Positions 44,093-53,280 of a stretch of DNA of 64,000 nucleotides are shown piece by piece. The DNA is taken from positions 1-64,000 of the forward strand of contig CAYSHP010000002.1 of the NCBI GenBank assembly GCA_964430875.1, given 5' to 3'. A program made the position numbers and the translations under genes. Source of the DNA: M55B127 sp035269185. Lineage in GTDB: Bacteria; Bacillota; Halanaerobiia; Halanaerobiales; M55B127. How positions within the stretch are numbered: the stretch's first letter is position 1; every line of letters begins with the position of its first letter. Under the pieces are notes generated by a model, which was not told where the DNA came from, searched no databases, and saw only the letters and a program-made list of their open reading frames with translations.

Positions 44093-44911
44093 TTAACCAA
44101 GTGCAACATCTAAAAGCATCATGATTGAAAACCCAACCATTGCACCTAAAGTGGCAATGTCAGTACCTTCAGATTGAGATTCCGGGATTAATTCTTCAAT
44201 CACAACATAAATCATGGCACCGGCTGCAAAAGAAAGTGCATAAGGCAAGAGTGGTCTCATACTTAAAACTGCCCAGGCACCAATTACACCTGCTAGCGGT
44301 TCAACTACACCGGAGAGTTGTCCATAGTTAAAACTTTTTAGAGCAGAAAATCCTTCTCTTTTTAAAGGTACAGATACAGCGGTACCTTCTGGAAAGTTTT
44401 GAATACCGATACCAAGTGCTAAAGCGGCTGCGCCTGCAATAGAAGCAGAAGGTAGGCCAAATGAAGCGGCTCCAAAGGCAACTCCGACTGCTAAACCTTC
44501 CGGTATATTGTGTAATGTTATTGCTAAAACTAATAATATACTTCTCTGCCAGGTGGTATGAATACCCTCTGCTTCATCTACTTTTAAACCTAAATGGAGA
44601 TGAGGCAGAGTTTTATCGACAAGATATAAGAAAGCTCCCCCTAATAAAAATCCAAAGACTGCTGGTACCCAGGGGGTATAGCCTTGGTTTTCGGCCATTT
44701 CAATAGCAGGTGCTAGTAGTGACCAGTAGCTAGCAGCAATCATTACTCCTGCAGCAAAACCTAACATAGCGTCGAGTACTTTTCTTTTTACATCAGTAAA
44801 AAAGAAGACTAATCCTGCTCCAGAAGCAGTTAAAAACCAGGTAAATAAGGTTGCAAAAAGAGCCTGAGTTACAGGATTAAAACCTTCTAACCATTCTAAC
44901 ATTGATATCAA
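44093..44911 (-). CDS. ZIP-family divalent metal transporter
   Basis: The 272-residue membrane protein belongs to the ZIP family (bacterial ZupT/GufA-like). The metal-binding helices have TLHNIPEGLAVGVAFG (about 137-152) and GIGIQNFPEGTAVSVPLKREG (helix V), both with the paired Glu/His or Asn pattern. It imports zinc, iron or manganese; specificity is not readable. It is on the minus strand, facing mrp with a shared terminator. GGAGGTTGATATC precedes the ATG. Confidence 0.85.
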   Translation of the reverse strand: MISMLEWLEGFNPVTQALFATLFTWFLTASGAGLVFFFTDVKRKVLDAMLGFAAGVMIAASYWSLLAPAIEMAENQGYTPWVPAVFGFLLGGAFLYLVDKTLPHLHLGLKVDEAEGIHTTWQRSILLVLAITLHNIPEGLAVGVAFGAASFGLPSASIAGAAALALGIGIQNFPEGTAVSVPLKREGFSALKSFNYGQLSGVVEPLAGVIGAWAVLSMRPLLPYALSFAAGAMIYVVIEELIPESQSEGTDIATLGAMVGFSIMMLLDVALG

Positions 44912-45033
44912 CCTCCAGGCATTATTGATTAAATATATTTACTTTCTATATATTTTAGATTAAAGGATTTTGCTAATTTAATCAAGAATAAAGATTATTA
45001 AGAAAAGAGAATATAGGAGGGCGAATAAAATAT

Positions 45034-46320
45034 ATGAAATTACTGCAAAAGTTTATCGATCAGGAAATAGGTCTGGCTAACGGCTGCACTGAACCTGCAG
45101 CAGTAGCTTATTCTGTAGCTAGAGCAGCAGATTTTTTAAAAGGGGACTTAAAAAAGATTGTCGTAGAGATGGATGGTTATGTATATAAAAATGGGATGAG
45201 AACCGGTATTCCGGGCACTAACCGATATGGTGGTAATCGTTTAGCAGCAGCCCTCGGTATTTTTATAGAGGATTCAGCGGACAAAAAACTTACTTTATTA
45301 AATGGCTTAAAAGAAGAAACCATTGATAAGGCGGACTTTATTATAGACTTAGTTGAGTTAAAGGTAATCAAGGGTCAAAGAGATTTATTGATTAAGACTG
45401 AATTACAGGCTGATAATATAGTTAAAACAAAGATTGAAGATGATCATACTAATTTAACAGAAATAGCTGTTGATGGTGAAATAAAATATCAGAATAAAAA
45501 TAATAATGATGAGAAAAATATAGAATTAAATCTAAAAAATGAAATTGAAAAGATGAATGTTACCGAAATTATTGATTTAGTAGATAGCCAATATGATAGT
45601 TCAATTGAGGAATATTTAATACAGGGTTTAAATATAAATCAAGAGTTAGCAAAAGCTGGTATGAAGGAGGAAGGCTGTGGAGTAGGTAGAACATATAAAA
45701 CAGTAGCCGGTGATGATTTTATTAGAAATTCGGCAGCTGAGATAGCGGCGGCTGTTGATGCCAGAATGGGCGGAGCACCACTACCCGCTTTAACTTCTTC
45801 CGGTAGTGGTAATCAGGGTATTTTTATTACCTTAGGCACTTATTTATCGGGTAAAGAAATAAAAAAAGAAGAAACAAAGATCTTTAAAGCTACTTTGCTG
45901 GCACATCTTTTAGCCTATTTTATAAAAACAAAGATGGGAAAACTGTCTACTTTATGTGGACTTTTCACAGCAGCAGCTCCCGGAATGTTAGCTGGTTTAC
46001 TGTATTTGGTAGATAAAAATGAGATGATTGAAGATGGTATAAACAACTTATTTAGTGACTCCGGCGGAATTTTATGTGATGGTGCTAAGACCAGTTGTGC
46101 TTTTAAAGCAATAAGTGCTTATGAACTTGCTCAACGACACTTTAGATTTTTAGATAGCGGCATGGACTGCCCACTGCCGACTGGTTATGTTAATACCGAC
46201 CTTAAAAAGACATTAGAAAATCAATATGCACTTGTTAATCCCGGCGGAGTATCAGTAAATGATACCTTAATTGAAACAATTAAAGGTAATTTTGCTAAAA
46301 AAGGAGTTGGTAAAAAATGA
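45034..46320 (+). CDS. cyuA: L-cysteine desulfidase (UPF0597/YhaM family)
   Basis: Members of this family (CyuA, CdsB) break L-cysteine into pyruvate, ammonia and sulfide using a [4Fe-4S] cluster. The cysteines are placed as in the family: ANGCTEPAAVAY (C18), EEGCGVGR, LSTLCGLF and GGILCDGAKTSC. GAPLPALTSSGSGNQG is the core signature. The 428-residue length is normal. It overlaps the following FAD enzyme by 4 nt, suggesting both act together on cysteine-derived sulfur. Confidence 0.85.
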   Translation: MKLLQKFIDQEIGLANGCTEPAAVAYSVARAADFLKGDLKKIVVEMDGYVYKNGMRTGIPGTNRYGGNRLAAALGIFIEDSADKKLTLLNGLKEETIDKADFIIDLVELKVIKGQRDLLIKTELQADNIVKTKIEDDHTNLTEIAVDGEIKYQNKNNNDEKNIELNLKNEIEKMNVTEIIDLVDSQYDSSIEEYLIQGLNINQELAKAGMKEEGCGVGRTYKTVAGDDFIRNSAAEIAAAVDARMGGAPLPALTSSGSGNQGIFITLGTYLSGKEIKKEETKIFKATLLAHLLAYFIKTKMGKLSTLCGLFTAAAPGMLAGLLYLVDKNEMIEDGINNLFSDSGGILCDGAKTSCAFKAISAYELAQRHFRFLDSGMDCPLPTGYVNTDLKKTLENQYALVNPGGVSVNDTLIETIKGNFAKKGVGKK

Positions 46321-47663
46321 AAATAGCAGTTGTTGGAGGTGTAGCAGCTGGTACAAGTGCTGCAGCTAAAGCAAGCAGGACTAATGAAGATGCAGAGATT
46401 GTTTTATTTGAAAAAGGGGAAGATATTTCGTATGCAGGTTGTGGACTGCCCTACTACATTTCAGAAGTAACTAAATCTAGAGGTAAAGTAGTATTAAATA
46501 CACCACAAGAATTTTCAGAAAAATACGGAGTTGAAGTAAAGATAAGACATGAGGTAACAAATATTGATAAAGATAATAAAGTAATAACCTATAAAGATTT
46601 AGAAAATGATACAAAAGGTACTTATGAATATGATAAATTAATTATAACTACTGGTGCAAAACCAATCGTACCACCTATTGAAGGTATTGATTTAGATAAT
46701 ATTCAACCTCTGCGTTCTGTAAAAGATGCAGATCAAATAAAAGAGAAAATGACAGGTGTTGAAAAAGTAACTATTGTAGGGGCCGGTTTAATTGGTCTTG
46801 AAATGGCCGAATCGTTTGCAGAATTAGATAAAGAAGTTACCGTTGTAGAGTTACAGGATAAAATATTACCACCCTTTAGTGAAGATATTACAAAATATGT
46901 TGATAATCATTTAAGAGAACAGGGTGTAAATCTCGTATTAGGGGATGGAGTAAACTCCTTTAAAGGAGAAGACTCTGTTGAACAGGTGATTACTAGTTCC
47001 GGACAAAAAATTGAAGCTGATTTTGTTTTATTATCTTTAGGTATTAAACCAGAGGTTAGTTTAGCTAAACAAGCCGGTATTGCTATTGGTAAAACAGGGG
47101 CAATTGAGATAAATGAAAGAATGGAAACTAATGTTAAAGATATTTATGCAGCCGGTGACTGTGCAGAAACTATTAATTTGCTTACTGATGAAAGAGTCTG
47201 GGTACCAATGGGCTCAACTGCCAATAAGCAGGGTAGAATTGCCGGAGAGAATGCTGCTGATGGCGAAAACCATCACCTTGGTGTATTCCAAACTGCCATA
47301 ACCAAAATATTTGATTATACAGTTGCTAAAACAGGTATTGATGAAAACGAGGCAGCTGAAAGTGGTTATGATCCAGTTGTAGTTACGATAACTGGTGCGA
47401 ACCATGCTCATTATTTTCCTAATTTTAAAAAGATGAAGATCAGAGGGGTATTTGATAAAAATACTCACCGGATATTGGGAGCTCAAATAGAAGGAGAAAG
47501 TAAGGTAGATAAAAGAATTGATGTAATATCAACAGCAATCTATAGTGAACTTAGAGCTGAAGATTTATTCCAAATTGATTTAGCTTATGCTCCACCTTAT
47601 TCTACTCCTAAAGATCCAGTAGCAGTATTAGGTATGGTAGCAGAGAAAAAATTAAATAAATAA
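46317..47663 (+). CDS. FAD-dependent CoA-disulfide reductase-like / NADH oxidase family
   Basis: A pyridine nucleotide-disulfide oxidoreductase of 448 residues. The FAD loop GGVAAGTSAAAKA (7-19), the active-site C42 in SYAGCGLPYY, the NAD loop VTIVGAGLIGLEMAES and the second FAD site DIYAAGDCAE are present. A single Cys at this position is shared by CoA-disulfide reductase, NADH oxidase and persulfide reductase. The coupling with cysteine desulfidase (ATGA overlap) makes a role in CoA-persulfide or polysulfide handling attractive. The family name is certain, the substrate is not. Confidence 0.85.
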   Translation: MKIAVVGGVAAGTSAAAKASRTNEDAEIVLFEKGEDISYAGCGLPYYISEVTKSRGKVVLNTPQEFSEKYGVEVKIRHEVTNIDKDNKVITYKDLENDTKGTYEYDKLIITTGAKPIVPPIEGIDLDNIQPLRSVKDADQIKEKMTGVEKVTIVGAGLIGLEMAESFAELDKEVTVVELQDKILPPFSEDITKYVDNHLREQGVNLVLGDGVNSFKGEDSVEQVITSSGQKIEADFVLLSLGIKPEVSLAKQAGIAIGKTGAIEINERMETNVKDIYAAGDCAETINLLTDERVWVPMGSTANKQGRIAGENAADGENHHLGVFQTAITKIFDYTVAKTGIDENEAAESGYDPVVVTITGANHAHYFPNFKKMKIRGVFDKNTHRILGAQIEGESKVDKRIDVISTAIYSELRAEDLFQIDLAYAPPYSTPKDPVAVLGMVAEKKLNK

Positions 47664-47668
47664 GCAAA

Positions 47669-47704
47669 AAATAAAGTGACCCGAATTTTTAGGTCACTTT
47701 ATTT
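47669..47704. terminator. Bidirectional terminator
   Basis: AAATAAAGTGACC and GGTCACTTTATTT form a perfect 13-bp stem with a 10-nt loop between two convergent genes. Confidence 0.88.
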
Positions 47705-47709
47705 AAATG

Positions 47710-48237
47710 CTATTCACTTATTAAGCCTAGCATTTGTTCATAGGTTAATGCTCCGCTGTGCCTACTTTGAATGATGCTATTTTCATCTAAGACAAAAGTG
47801 GTCGGTATACCACGTACTAGATATTTAGCAGAACTAACTGAACCGCTTTTATCAAGTAATGTGGTAAATGAATAATTATTTTTCATTAGATAATCAAAAA
47901 CTTTATCTTTGTTTTCCTGGACATTAACAGTCAAGACCCTTATTTCTTCATTATTTTTATAAAGTTTCTGAATAGCCGGCATCTCAGCTTTACAGGGTGG
48001 ACACCAACTAGCCCAGAAGTTTAAAAAGACTTTTTGACCTTGAAAGTCGTAAAGAGTTATTTCATTGTCACTCATATTTCCTAACGTAAAGTCAGGGGCT
48101 TTCATACCTACCTGAGCACCTACTTTGACATCTTCATCAGAAGCTGCCTGTAGTTCATAGTTAAAAAGTAGGGTACCAGCTGCAATTAAAACTAAAGTTA
48201 AAAACACTATTAAAGTTCTATTTTTTCTTAAAATCAT
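47710..48237 (-). CDS. TlpA/ResA-type membrane-anchored thiol-disulfide oxidoreductase
   Basis: The N-terminus has a hydrophobic signal/anchor (about 8-28) and the rest is a thioredoxin fold of the TlpA type. The redox motif is WASWCPPCKAEMP (about 92-104). It would reduce disulfides outside the cytoplasmic membrane. Its partner CcdA is encoded 12 nt upstream on the same strand. Together they move electrons from thioredoxin in the cytoplasm to targets outside, for example cytochrome c-type or envelope proteins. Confidence 0.9.
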   Translation of the reverse strand: MILRKNRTLIVFLTLVLIAAGTLLFNYELQAASDEDVKVGAQVGMKAPDFTLGNMSDNEITLYDFQGQKVFLNFWASWCPPCKAEMPAIQKLYKNNEEIRVLTVNVQENKDKVFDYLMKNNYSFTTLLDKSGSVSSAKYLVRGIPTTFVLDENSIIQSRHSGALTYEQMLGLISE

Positions 48238-48249
48238 TTTTTATTCCTC

Positions 48250-48939
48250 CTAAAAACCAATTATATTTAGATTATTGGTGAAAACTAAAATTCCCAGGAT
48301 TATGATTAATGCCCCACTGACCATATTTATATAGTTTAAGTATTTATTCATTTTTTTAATAGCGGGTAAAACCTTTTTAGCTGCTAAGGCAGTAATTAAA
48401 AAGGGTAGGGCAAATCCAAAGGAGTAAATTAATAATAGGAAACCTCCCGTCATTAAGTTTTGACTGTTACCTGCTAAAATTAAAATAGAAGAAAGGATCG
48501 GTCCGATACAGGGCGTCCAGGCTAAAGCTATTCCCACTCCTAAAATAAAAGATTGTAAATATTTATTAGATTTTTTGGTAATATTGAGTTTTTTCTCATA
48601 ATAAAGCCACTTTAATTTAATTATCCCACTGATATGAAGTCCAAATATTATGATGACAACCCCACTGATTTTTCTTATAATTGCCTGATTTTTCATTAGA
48701 AATCTACCTAAAAAGGTGGCAGATAGACCTAGAAGGATAAATATTATTGTAAATCCAGCAATGAAAAGCAAAGCTGGTAATATAGAATACTGTTTATCAT
48801 CCTTTTTTTGATCACTGTAATCTCCCAAAAGAAAAGCTAAATAAGAAGGTATTAAAGGTAAAACACAAGGAGATAAAAATGATAAAAGTCCAGCTGAAAA
48901 AGCAATCGCAAAAGATAAATCACCTGTCATTAAATTCAC
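48250..48939 (-). CDS. ccdA: CcdA-type thiol-disulfide transmembrane protein
   Basis: A six-helix membrane protein of 229 residues related to the core of DsbD. SPCVLPLIPSYLAFL (helix 1) and WTPCIGPILSSIL (helix 4) hold the two redox cysteines. It transfers electrons across the inner membrane to the TlpA-like protein encoded next. It begins after GGGTGAATT. Both genes read away from the aminopeptidase gene. Confidence 0.9.
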   Translation of the reverse strand: MNLMTGDLSFAIAFSAGLLSFLSPCVLPLIPSYLAFLLGDYSDQKKDDKQYSILPALLFIAGFTIIFILLGLSATFLGRFLMKNQAIIRKISGVVIIIFGLHISGIIKLKWLYYEKKLNITKKSNKYLQSFILGVGIALAWTPCIGPILSSILILAGNSQNLMTGGFLLLIYSFGFALPFLITALAAKKVLPAIKKMNKYLNYINMVSGALIIILGILVFTNNLNIIGF

Positions 48940-49032
48940 CCACTTTATCTCTATATATTTGAATATTTAAATATATTTTACCATATAGTTATCTAAGTAT
49001 CAATAATTTAGATAACAGCTTTGAAAAGTTAA

Positions 49033-49061
49033 TTGAATTATACTTATTAGTAAGTTATAAT
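49033..49061 (+). promoter_or_regulatory. Sigma-A-type promoter of the M18 aminopeptidase gene
   Basis: TTGAAT and TATAAT with 17-nt spacing lie 40 nt before the ATG at 49101. Confidence 0.6.
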
Positions 49062-49100
49062 TAATTTAAGTCTTTAACAATTGATAGGAGGAAAATATAT

Positions 49101-50504
49101 ATGTCTAAAAACGATAAGAGCTATCAAGCTAAAAATGCTTGGTTAGAAATGGAAGATGTTGAAAAAGAAGAAGTATTTGAATTTAACAAAGAATATGGAC
49201 AGTTTCTCGAAGAAAACAAGACAGAAAGAGAGTTTACAGCAAGTACTGTTAAACTTTTAAAAGAAGAAGGGTTTAAAGAGATTAATGAATTAGACTCTTT
49301 AGAAGAAGGAGATAAAGTATATGGGGTAAACCGCGGTAGACAGTTAATAGCGGCAGTTATTGGTAAGAAAGAATTAAAAGAAGGTTTAAGGATTGTAGCC
49401 GGTCATATGGATTCACCCCGTATTGATTTAAAACCTAATCCATTATATGAAGAAGGTGGCTTAGCTTATCTTGGAACTCATTATTACGGAGGTATTAAAA
49501 AGTTCCAATGGGTTACAATCCCTTTAGCTTTAAGGGGAATGGTAGTTAAAGAAGATGGTAGCAAAATAGAAATAAGTATCGGTGAAAAAGAAGATGATCC
49601 TGTATTTTATATAAGTGATATTTTACCTCATTTAGGTAAAAAGCAGATGGAAAAGAAGATGAAAGAGGCCATTAATGCTCAACATCTTAACTTAGTAGTA
49701 GGAAGTATTCCTTTAAATGAAGATGAAGAAGAGGAAAATGGTAATGATAAAATAAAATCTGCCATTTTAAAACATCTAGAAGAAGAATATGATGTCACCG
49801 GTGAAGATCTGGTAAGTGCCGACTTACAGATTGTTCCCGCAGATGGCGTAAGAGATGTTGGTTTTGATAGAGCATTATTAGGTGGCTATGGACATGATGA
49901 TCGAGTCTGCAGCTATACTGGTTTAAGGGCCTTACTTGACATTAATGTACCAGAATATACGGCTGTGACCCTATTAGTTGATAAAGAAGAAATAGGAAGT
50001 ATGGGTGCAACTGGTATGCAGTCAAGATTTTTTGAAAACTTTGTAGCAGAAATGTCTAGCCGCTATTATGATAGTTATAGTGACCTTGACTTAAGAGAGA
50101 TTTTAGAAAACTCTAGTTCACTTTCTGGAGATGTAAATGCTGCTTTTGATTCCAACTTTGCAGATGTATTTGATAAAAGAAATGCTGCCTTTTTAAATAA
50201 GGGAATTGTTTTAACTAAGTATACAGGAGCACGTGGTAAAGCCGGCTCCTCAGAAGCCACTGCTGAGTTTATGGCAAAGGTACGTTCTATGCTTAATAAG
50301 GCAGGCGTTATTTGGCAGGTTGCTGAACTAGGTAAAGTTGATGAAGGTGGAGGAGGAACTATTGCTCAGTTCCTTGCTAATTACAATATGGATGTATTAG
50401 ATGCAGGTCCAGCTGTTTTATCTATGCACTCCCCATATGAAGTAGTAGCTAAAATAGATGTTTATAACACTTATCTTGCTTATCTAACATTCCTGGAAAA
50501 ATAA
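49101..50504 (+). CDS. M18 family aminopeptidase
   Basis: The 467-residue zinc peptidase removes N-terminal residues, mostly acidic or neutral. VAGHMDSPRIDLKPNP (about 100-115) has the first metal histidine and Asp; GGYGHDDRVCSYT and LLVDKEEIGSMGATGMQ hold the remaining metal and catalytic Glu residues; a final metal His is in LSMHSPYEV. The protein is cytoplasmic. Its role is amino-acid supply from peptides, which fits a cell that ferments amino acids. Own promoter and terminator show a single-gene unit. Confidence 0.92.
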   Translation: MSKNDKSYQAKNAWLEMEDVEKEEVFEFNKEYGQFLEENKTEREFTASTVKLLKEEGFKEINELDSLEEGDKVYGVNRGRQLIAAVIGKKELKEGLRIVAGHMDSPRIDLKPNPLYEEGGLAYLGTHYYGGIKKFQWVTIPLALRGMVVKEDGSKIEISIGEKEDDPVFYISDILPHLGKKQMEKKMKEAINAQHLNLVVGSIPLNEDEEEENGNDKIKSAILKHLEEEYDVTGEDLVSADLQIVPADGVRDVGFDRALLGGYGHDDRVCSYTGLRALLDINVPEYTAVTLLVDKEEIGSMGATGMQSRFFENFVAEMSSRYYDSYSDLDLREILENSSSLSGDVNAAFDSNFADVFDKRNAAFLNKGIVLTKYTGARGKAGSSEATAEFMAKVRSMLNKAGVIWQVAELGKVDEGGGGTIAQFLANYNMDVLDAGPAVLSMHSPYEVVAKIDVYNTYLAYLTFLEK

Positions 50505-50513
50505 CAAAAAATA

Positions 50514-50536
50514 AAGGGAGGCTTTTTGCCTCCCTT
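50514..50536 (+). terminator. Terminator after the aminopeptidase
   Basis: AAGGGAGGC and GCCTCCCTT form a 9-bp stem with a 5-T loop; no long T-tract follows, but it lies directly after the stop. Confidence 0.65.
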
Positions 50537-50559
50537 CCTAATATTCAGGGGGATTTCTA

Positions 50560-52323
50560 ATGACTAAATACAGTTTTAGTACCAAAAAATTAATAGCTTA
50601 TACACTAATCATCATAGCCCTTTTAGTTGGCTATTATTATAATAATTACAGTTTAATAGATAACTTTATTTATGATAATTATCAAAAGCTGGAGTACATA
50701 TTCTCTTCTCAAAAAGAGGAAAGGCAAGTAACAATAATTAGCATAAATAACCTTACCTATCAAAAATTAGGCGGGACACCAATTGATAGAAAATATTTTG
50801 TAGATGCTATTGAAAAACTGAGTAACGATGGAGCCAAAATGATTAGCTTTGACCTTCTTTTTGAAGAAGCTCAGTCTGCTCAGGCAGATAGTTTGATGAT
50901 TGATCGGTTAAGAGATAATAAAAATATTGTAATGCCGGTCCGTATTGATTACAGTCAGGCTGAGGAAGGTAAAGAAGCAGACTATGTGGTTGAGCAATTA
51001 AAAGCACCGCTTTCTTCTTTTAAAAATTTAGTTAAGCTCGGCCATACTAACTTTATCAAAGATGAAGATGGCCTTATTAGAAATTTACCCCCTTTATTTA
51101 TTGACAATAATACTTCCTACATACCATTAGCACGTAGGACTGCTGAATTGGCTTTAGAAGAAGAAATTACCATAACTGAAGGCAGATATTATATTAATTA
51201 CATAGGACCAAGTGATAGTTTACCTCAGATACCACTTCAACATTATCTAAATGATGACTATAATCCAGAACTTATTAAAGATAAAATTGTTTTATTAGGT
51301 GTTATAGAAGGAGAGCAGAGCAATCAATTTCATTCAATTTTTAATAAAAATAAAACTGTTAGCCGAGTTGAGATCCTATCTCAAATGACAAGCAACTATC
51401 TGCATCAAGATTACATAGAAGTAAATGAAAGAGGTAGAAATATATTAATTGCTTTTGTAATCTTATGGTTAGTATTTTATCTTTTTGAAAAAATGCATCC
51501 CTTACGTTCATTAGCTGTCTTTACACTTATTTCAGCAATAATAATATCACTTAACTATTTTTTAACTATACAGTTTTATTTTTTCACTGAAATATCAATA
51601 TACTTAGTGGGTTTAGTTGTACTATATTTTATAAGTATTATTACTTGGTATGAATTTAACCGCAAACGTAAATATGAAATAATCAATAAGTTAAAGCCTT
51701 ACTTTTCTGATTTTCTTTTAAATAAAATTGTCCAAAATCCTGAACTTTTTAAAGATGAAGGCGATAAAACACCTGTTACGATGATGTTTTTTGAGTTTAA
51801 CAACTTTAACTGGTATTCTGAGATGAATACCCCTCAGAAAGTTGTAGAAGATTTAAACCATTATTATAGAAACATTGCTAAGATTATTTTTAAATATGAT
51901 GGAGTTATAGATAAATATTTAGGGGATGGAATGCTTGCTTACTGGAATAAGGGTTTTGAACAGGAGAATCACCGTAATAGAGCTGTCAAAGCCGCTATTG
52001 AGATTATGAACTATATTGAAAAAGAAAATATTGAATTAAAACCATCGATTGCTTTAGATTCAGGAAAAGTGATTTTAGGTGATATCGGTTCAAAAGAAAG
52101 AATGGACTTTAAGGCTATTGGTAATATAGTGCATAATACAACTGAACTGGTAGAAGTAACAGAGCCTTATGAGATATTAATTGGGGAAAACACCTATTAT
52201 GGTCTTTCAGATATTTACAAAAAGCTGGAATGGAAATATAAAGAAGTTGAAATCGAAGGTGTAAAAAGATCATTTGTGGTATACAGTTTAAAGGAGTTTA
52301 AGAGCTTCTCTAAGGGGGAATAG
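50560..52323 (+). CDS. CHASE2 receptor with degenerate nucleotide-cyclase domain
   Basis: Layout: N-terminal helix, extracytoplasmic CHASE2 domain (about 45-290; VTIISINNLTYQKLGG and ISFDLLFEE), three membrane helices (about 298-370), and a class III cyclase domain (about 405-560). Compared with active cyclases, the first metal Asp is Glu (FEFNNF), the second Asp is kept (LGDGMLAYW), but the transition-state Asn and Arg of NLAAR are His and Glu (VHNTTEL) and the base-specifying Asp is Asn (AIGNIV). It is probably not an active cyclase and may act as a sensor. The FecR gene follows 3 nt downstream. Confidence 0.8.
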   Translation: MTKYSFSTKKLIAYTLIIIALLVGYYYNNYSLIDNFIYDNYQKLEYIFSSQKEERQVTIISINNLTYQKLGGTPIDRKYFVDAIEKLSNDGAKMISFDLLFEEAQSAQADSLMIDRLRDNKNIVMPVRIDYSQAEEGKEADYVVEQLKAPLSSFKNLVKLGHTNFIKDEDGLIRNLPPLFIDNNTSYIPLARRTAELALEEEITITEGRYYINYIGPSDSLPQIPLQHYLNDDYNPELIKDKIVLLGVIEGEQSNQFHSIFNKNKTVSRVEILSQMTSNYLHQDYIEVNERGRNILIAFVILWLVFYLFEKMHPLRSLAVFTLISAIIISLNYFLTIQFYFFTEISIYLVGLVVLYFISIITWYEFNRKRKYEIINKLKPYFSDFLLNKIVQNPELFKDEGDKTPVTMMFFEFNNFNWYSEMNTPQKVVEDLNHYYRNIAKIIFKYDGVIDKYLGDGMLAYWNKGFEQENHRNRAVKAAIEIMNYIEKENIELKPSIALDSGKVILGDIGSKERMDFKAIGNIVHNTTELVEVTEPYEILIGENTYYGLSDIYKKLEWKYKEVEIEGVKRSFVVYSLKEFKSFSKGE

Positions 52324-52326
52324 TAA

Positions 52327-52950
52327 ATGAAAAAAGCCATAGTTGTTTTCTTAATCTCCCTATTACTTTTAACCACTTTTCCTACAACTTTTGCACAAGA
52401 AAAGAATGAAGAGCTTAATATAGAAATCAACAATTTAAAGGGTATCAGTTATCGTAAAACAGATCAGGGCTTTTTTGAATTTTTTAAAGTACAAGTTTGG
52501 ACCAGACTTTTAGATAATGCTAATATCAAAGAGGGTGAAACACTTAAAACTGCTCCCGATAGTATACTCACCTTAAATTTGGGGTCAAATAATATAGTGG
52601 AATTAAAGGAAAAATCTATATTAAAGATTGCAGAGTCAATATCAACTCAAGTCCAAAACCTTTCAGTACAGAAGGGTAAAGTAATTATAAATTCCAATAT
52701 TAATCCTGAACAGGAATTTAATATTGAAGTTACAACTCCCAATAGTATTATTAATGGTACACATGTCTTATTGAATGTGGAAGTTAACAAATATAGAACA
52801 CTAATTTCAGTGCAACAAGGAGAAGTTACCCTTACTGAAAAAACAACCTTACAGGAAATAAACTTAATCCAGGGTCAGTTAGCCATTGTTGAAAATAATG
52901 AGATTAAAAAATATGATCCAGTTGCAATGAATGAAAACCAAAATAGTTAA
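52327..52950 (+). CDS. Secreted FecR-domain protein
   Basis: A signal peptide (KKAIVVFLISLLLL, cleavage near FAQ at 24) precedes a FecR domain (about 60-170) with VQVWTRLLDNANIKEGETLKT and VTTPNSIINGTHVLLNVE. FecR domains sense or bind at the envelope, and CHASE2-cyclase proteins are often encoded next to them. Together the pair may form a sensory unit: FecR outside, CHASE2 receptor in the membrane. No sigma factor gene is adjacent. It probably shares the transcript with the CHASE2 gene. Confidence 0.8.
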   Translation: MKKAIVVFLISLLLLTTFPTTFAQEKNEELNIEINNLKGISYRKTDQGFFEFFKVQVWTRLLDNANIKEGETLKTAPDSILTLNLGSNNIVELKEKSILKIAESISTQVQNLSVQKGKVIINSNINPEQEFNIEVTTPNSIINGTHVLLNVEVNKYRTLISVQQGEVTLTEKTTLQEINLIQGQLAIVENNEIKKYDPVAMNENQNS

Positions 52951-53009
52951 TTTAAGTAAAAAATATTAAAATTAAGAAAAACAGGCTATTAATTCTTAGT
53001 AAATTTATA

Positions 53010-53038
53010 TTGATATTTATCTTTATTTATGGTATATT
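53010..53038 (+). promoter_or_regulatory. Sigma-A-type promoter of the riboswitch transcript
   Basis: TTGATA and TATATT with 17-nt spacing; predicted start near 53045, about 35 nt before the riboswitch core. Confidence 0.65.
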
Positions 53039-53062
53039 TTGACTAGGTGAAAGGATTTTAAA

Positions 53063-53078
53063 ATTTCATATATGAAAT
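53063..53078. promoter_or_regulatory. Perfect 16-bp palindrome between promoter and riboswitch
   Basis: ATTTCATATATGAAAT is fully symmetric and lies just downstream of the predicted transcription start, where a dimeric repressor could act. It may overlap the 5' side of the riboswitch P1 stem. Confidence 0.4.
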
Positions 53079-53080
53079 GT

Positions 53081-53153
53081 TAAAGGCAAACTAATCGTGA
53101 GATTAGGACGCAAAGCCATGGGTCTTTAAAAGACCGCCAGGTTACCATAATTT
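53081..53153 (+). promoter_or_regulatory. Cyclic-di-GMP riboswitch (GEMM-I)
   Basis: The conserved GGCAAAC (53085-53091) is followed by P2 CTAATC-GTGA-GATTAG with a GNRA tetraloop (GTGA), then GACGCAAAGCC (53107-53117), P3 GGTC/GACC, and CAGGTTACC (53138-53146). This is the core arrangement of GEMM-I c-di-GMP riboswitches. P1 appears weak. A terminator follows at about 53155-53187. A GEMM-Ib (cGAMP) variant cannot be excluded by eye. Confidence 0.85.
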
Positions 53154-53154
53154 G

Positions 53155-53187
53155 AGTCTATGGCTATTATAAGCAATAGGCTTTTTT
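53155..53187 (+). terminator. Riboswitch-controlled terminator
   Basis: AGTCTAT (53155-53161) pairs with ATAGGCT (53176-53182) including one G-U, followed by T-rich sequence. It lies 95 nt before the ATG of the secreted protein gene. Confidence 0.65.
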
Positions 53188-53280
53188 ATTTTTATAAGCA
53201 AATATTATGTGCCCTGGGAAGTAACAATTAGTTGTTTTTAATATATTTCTAGACTTTTTAACTACAAAAGGAGGAAAATC

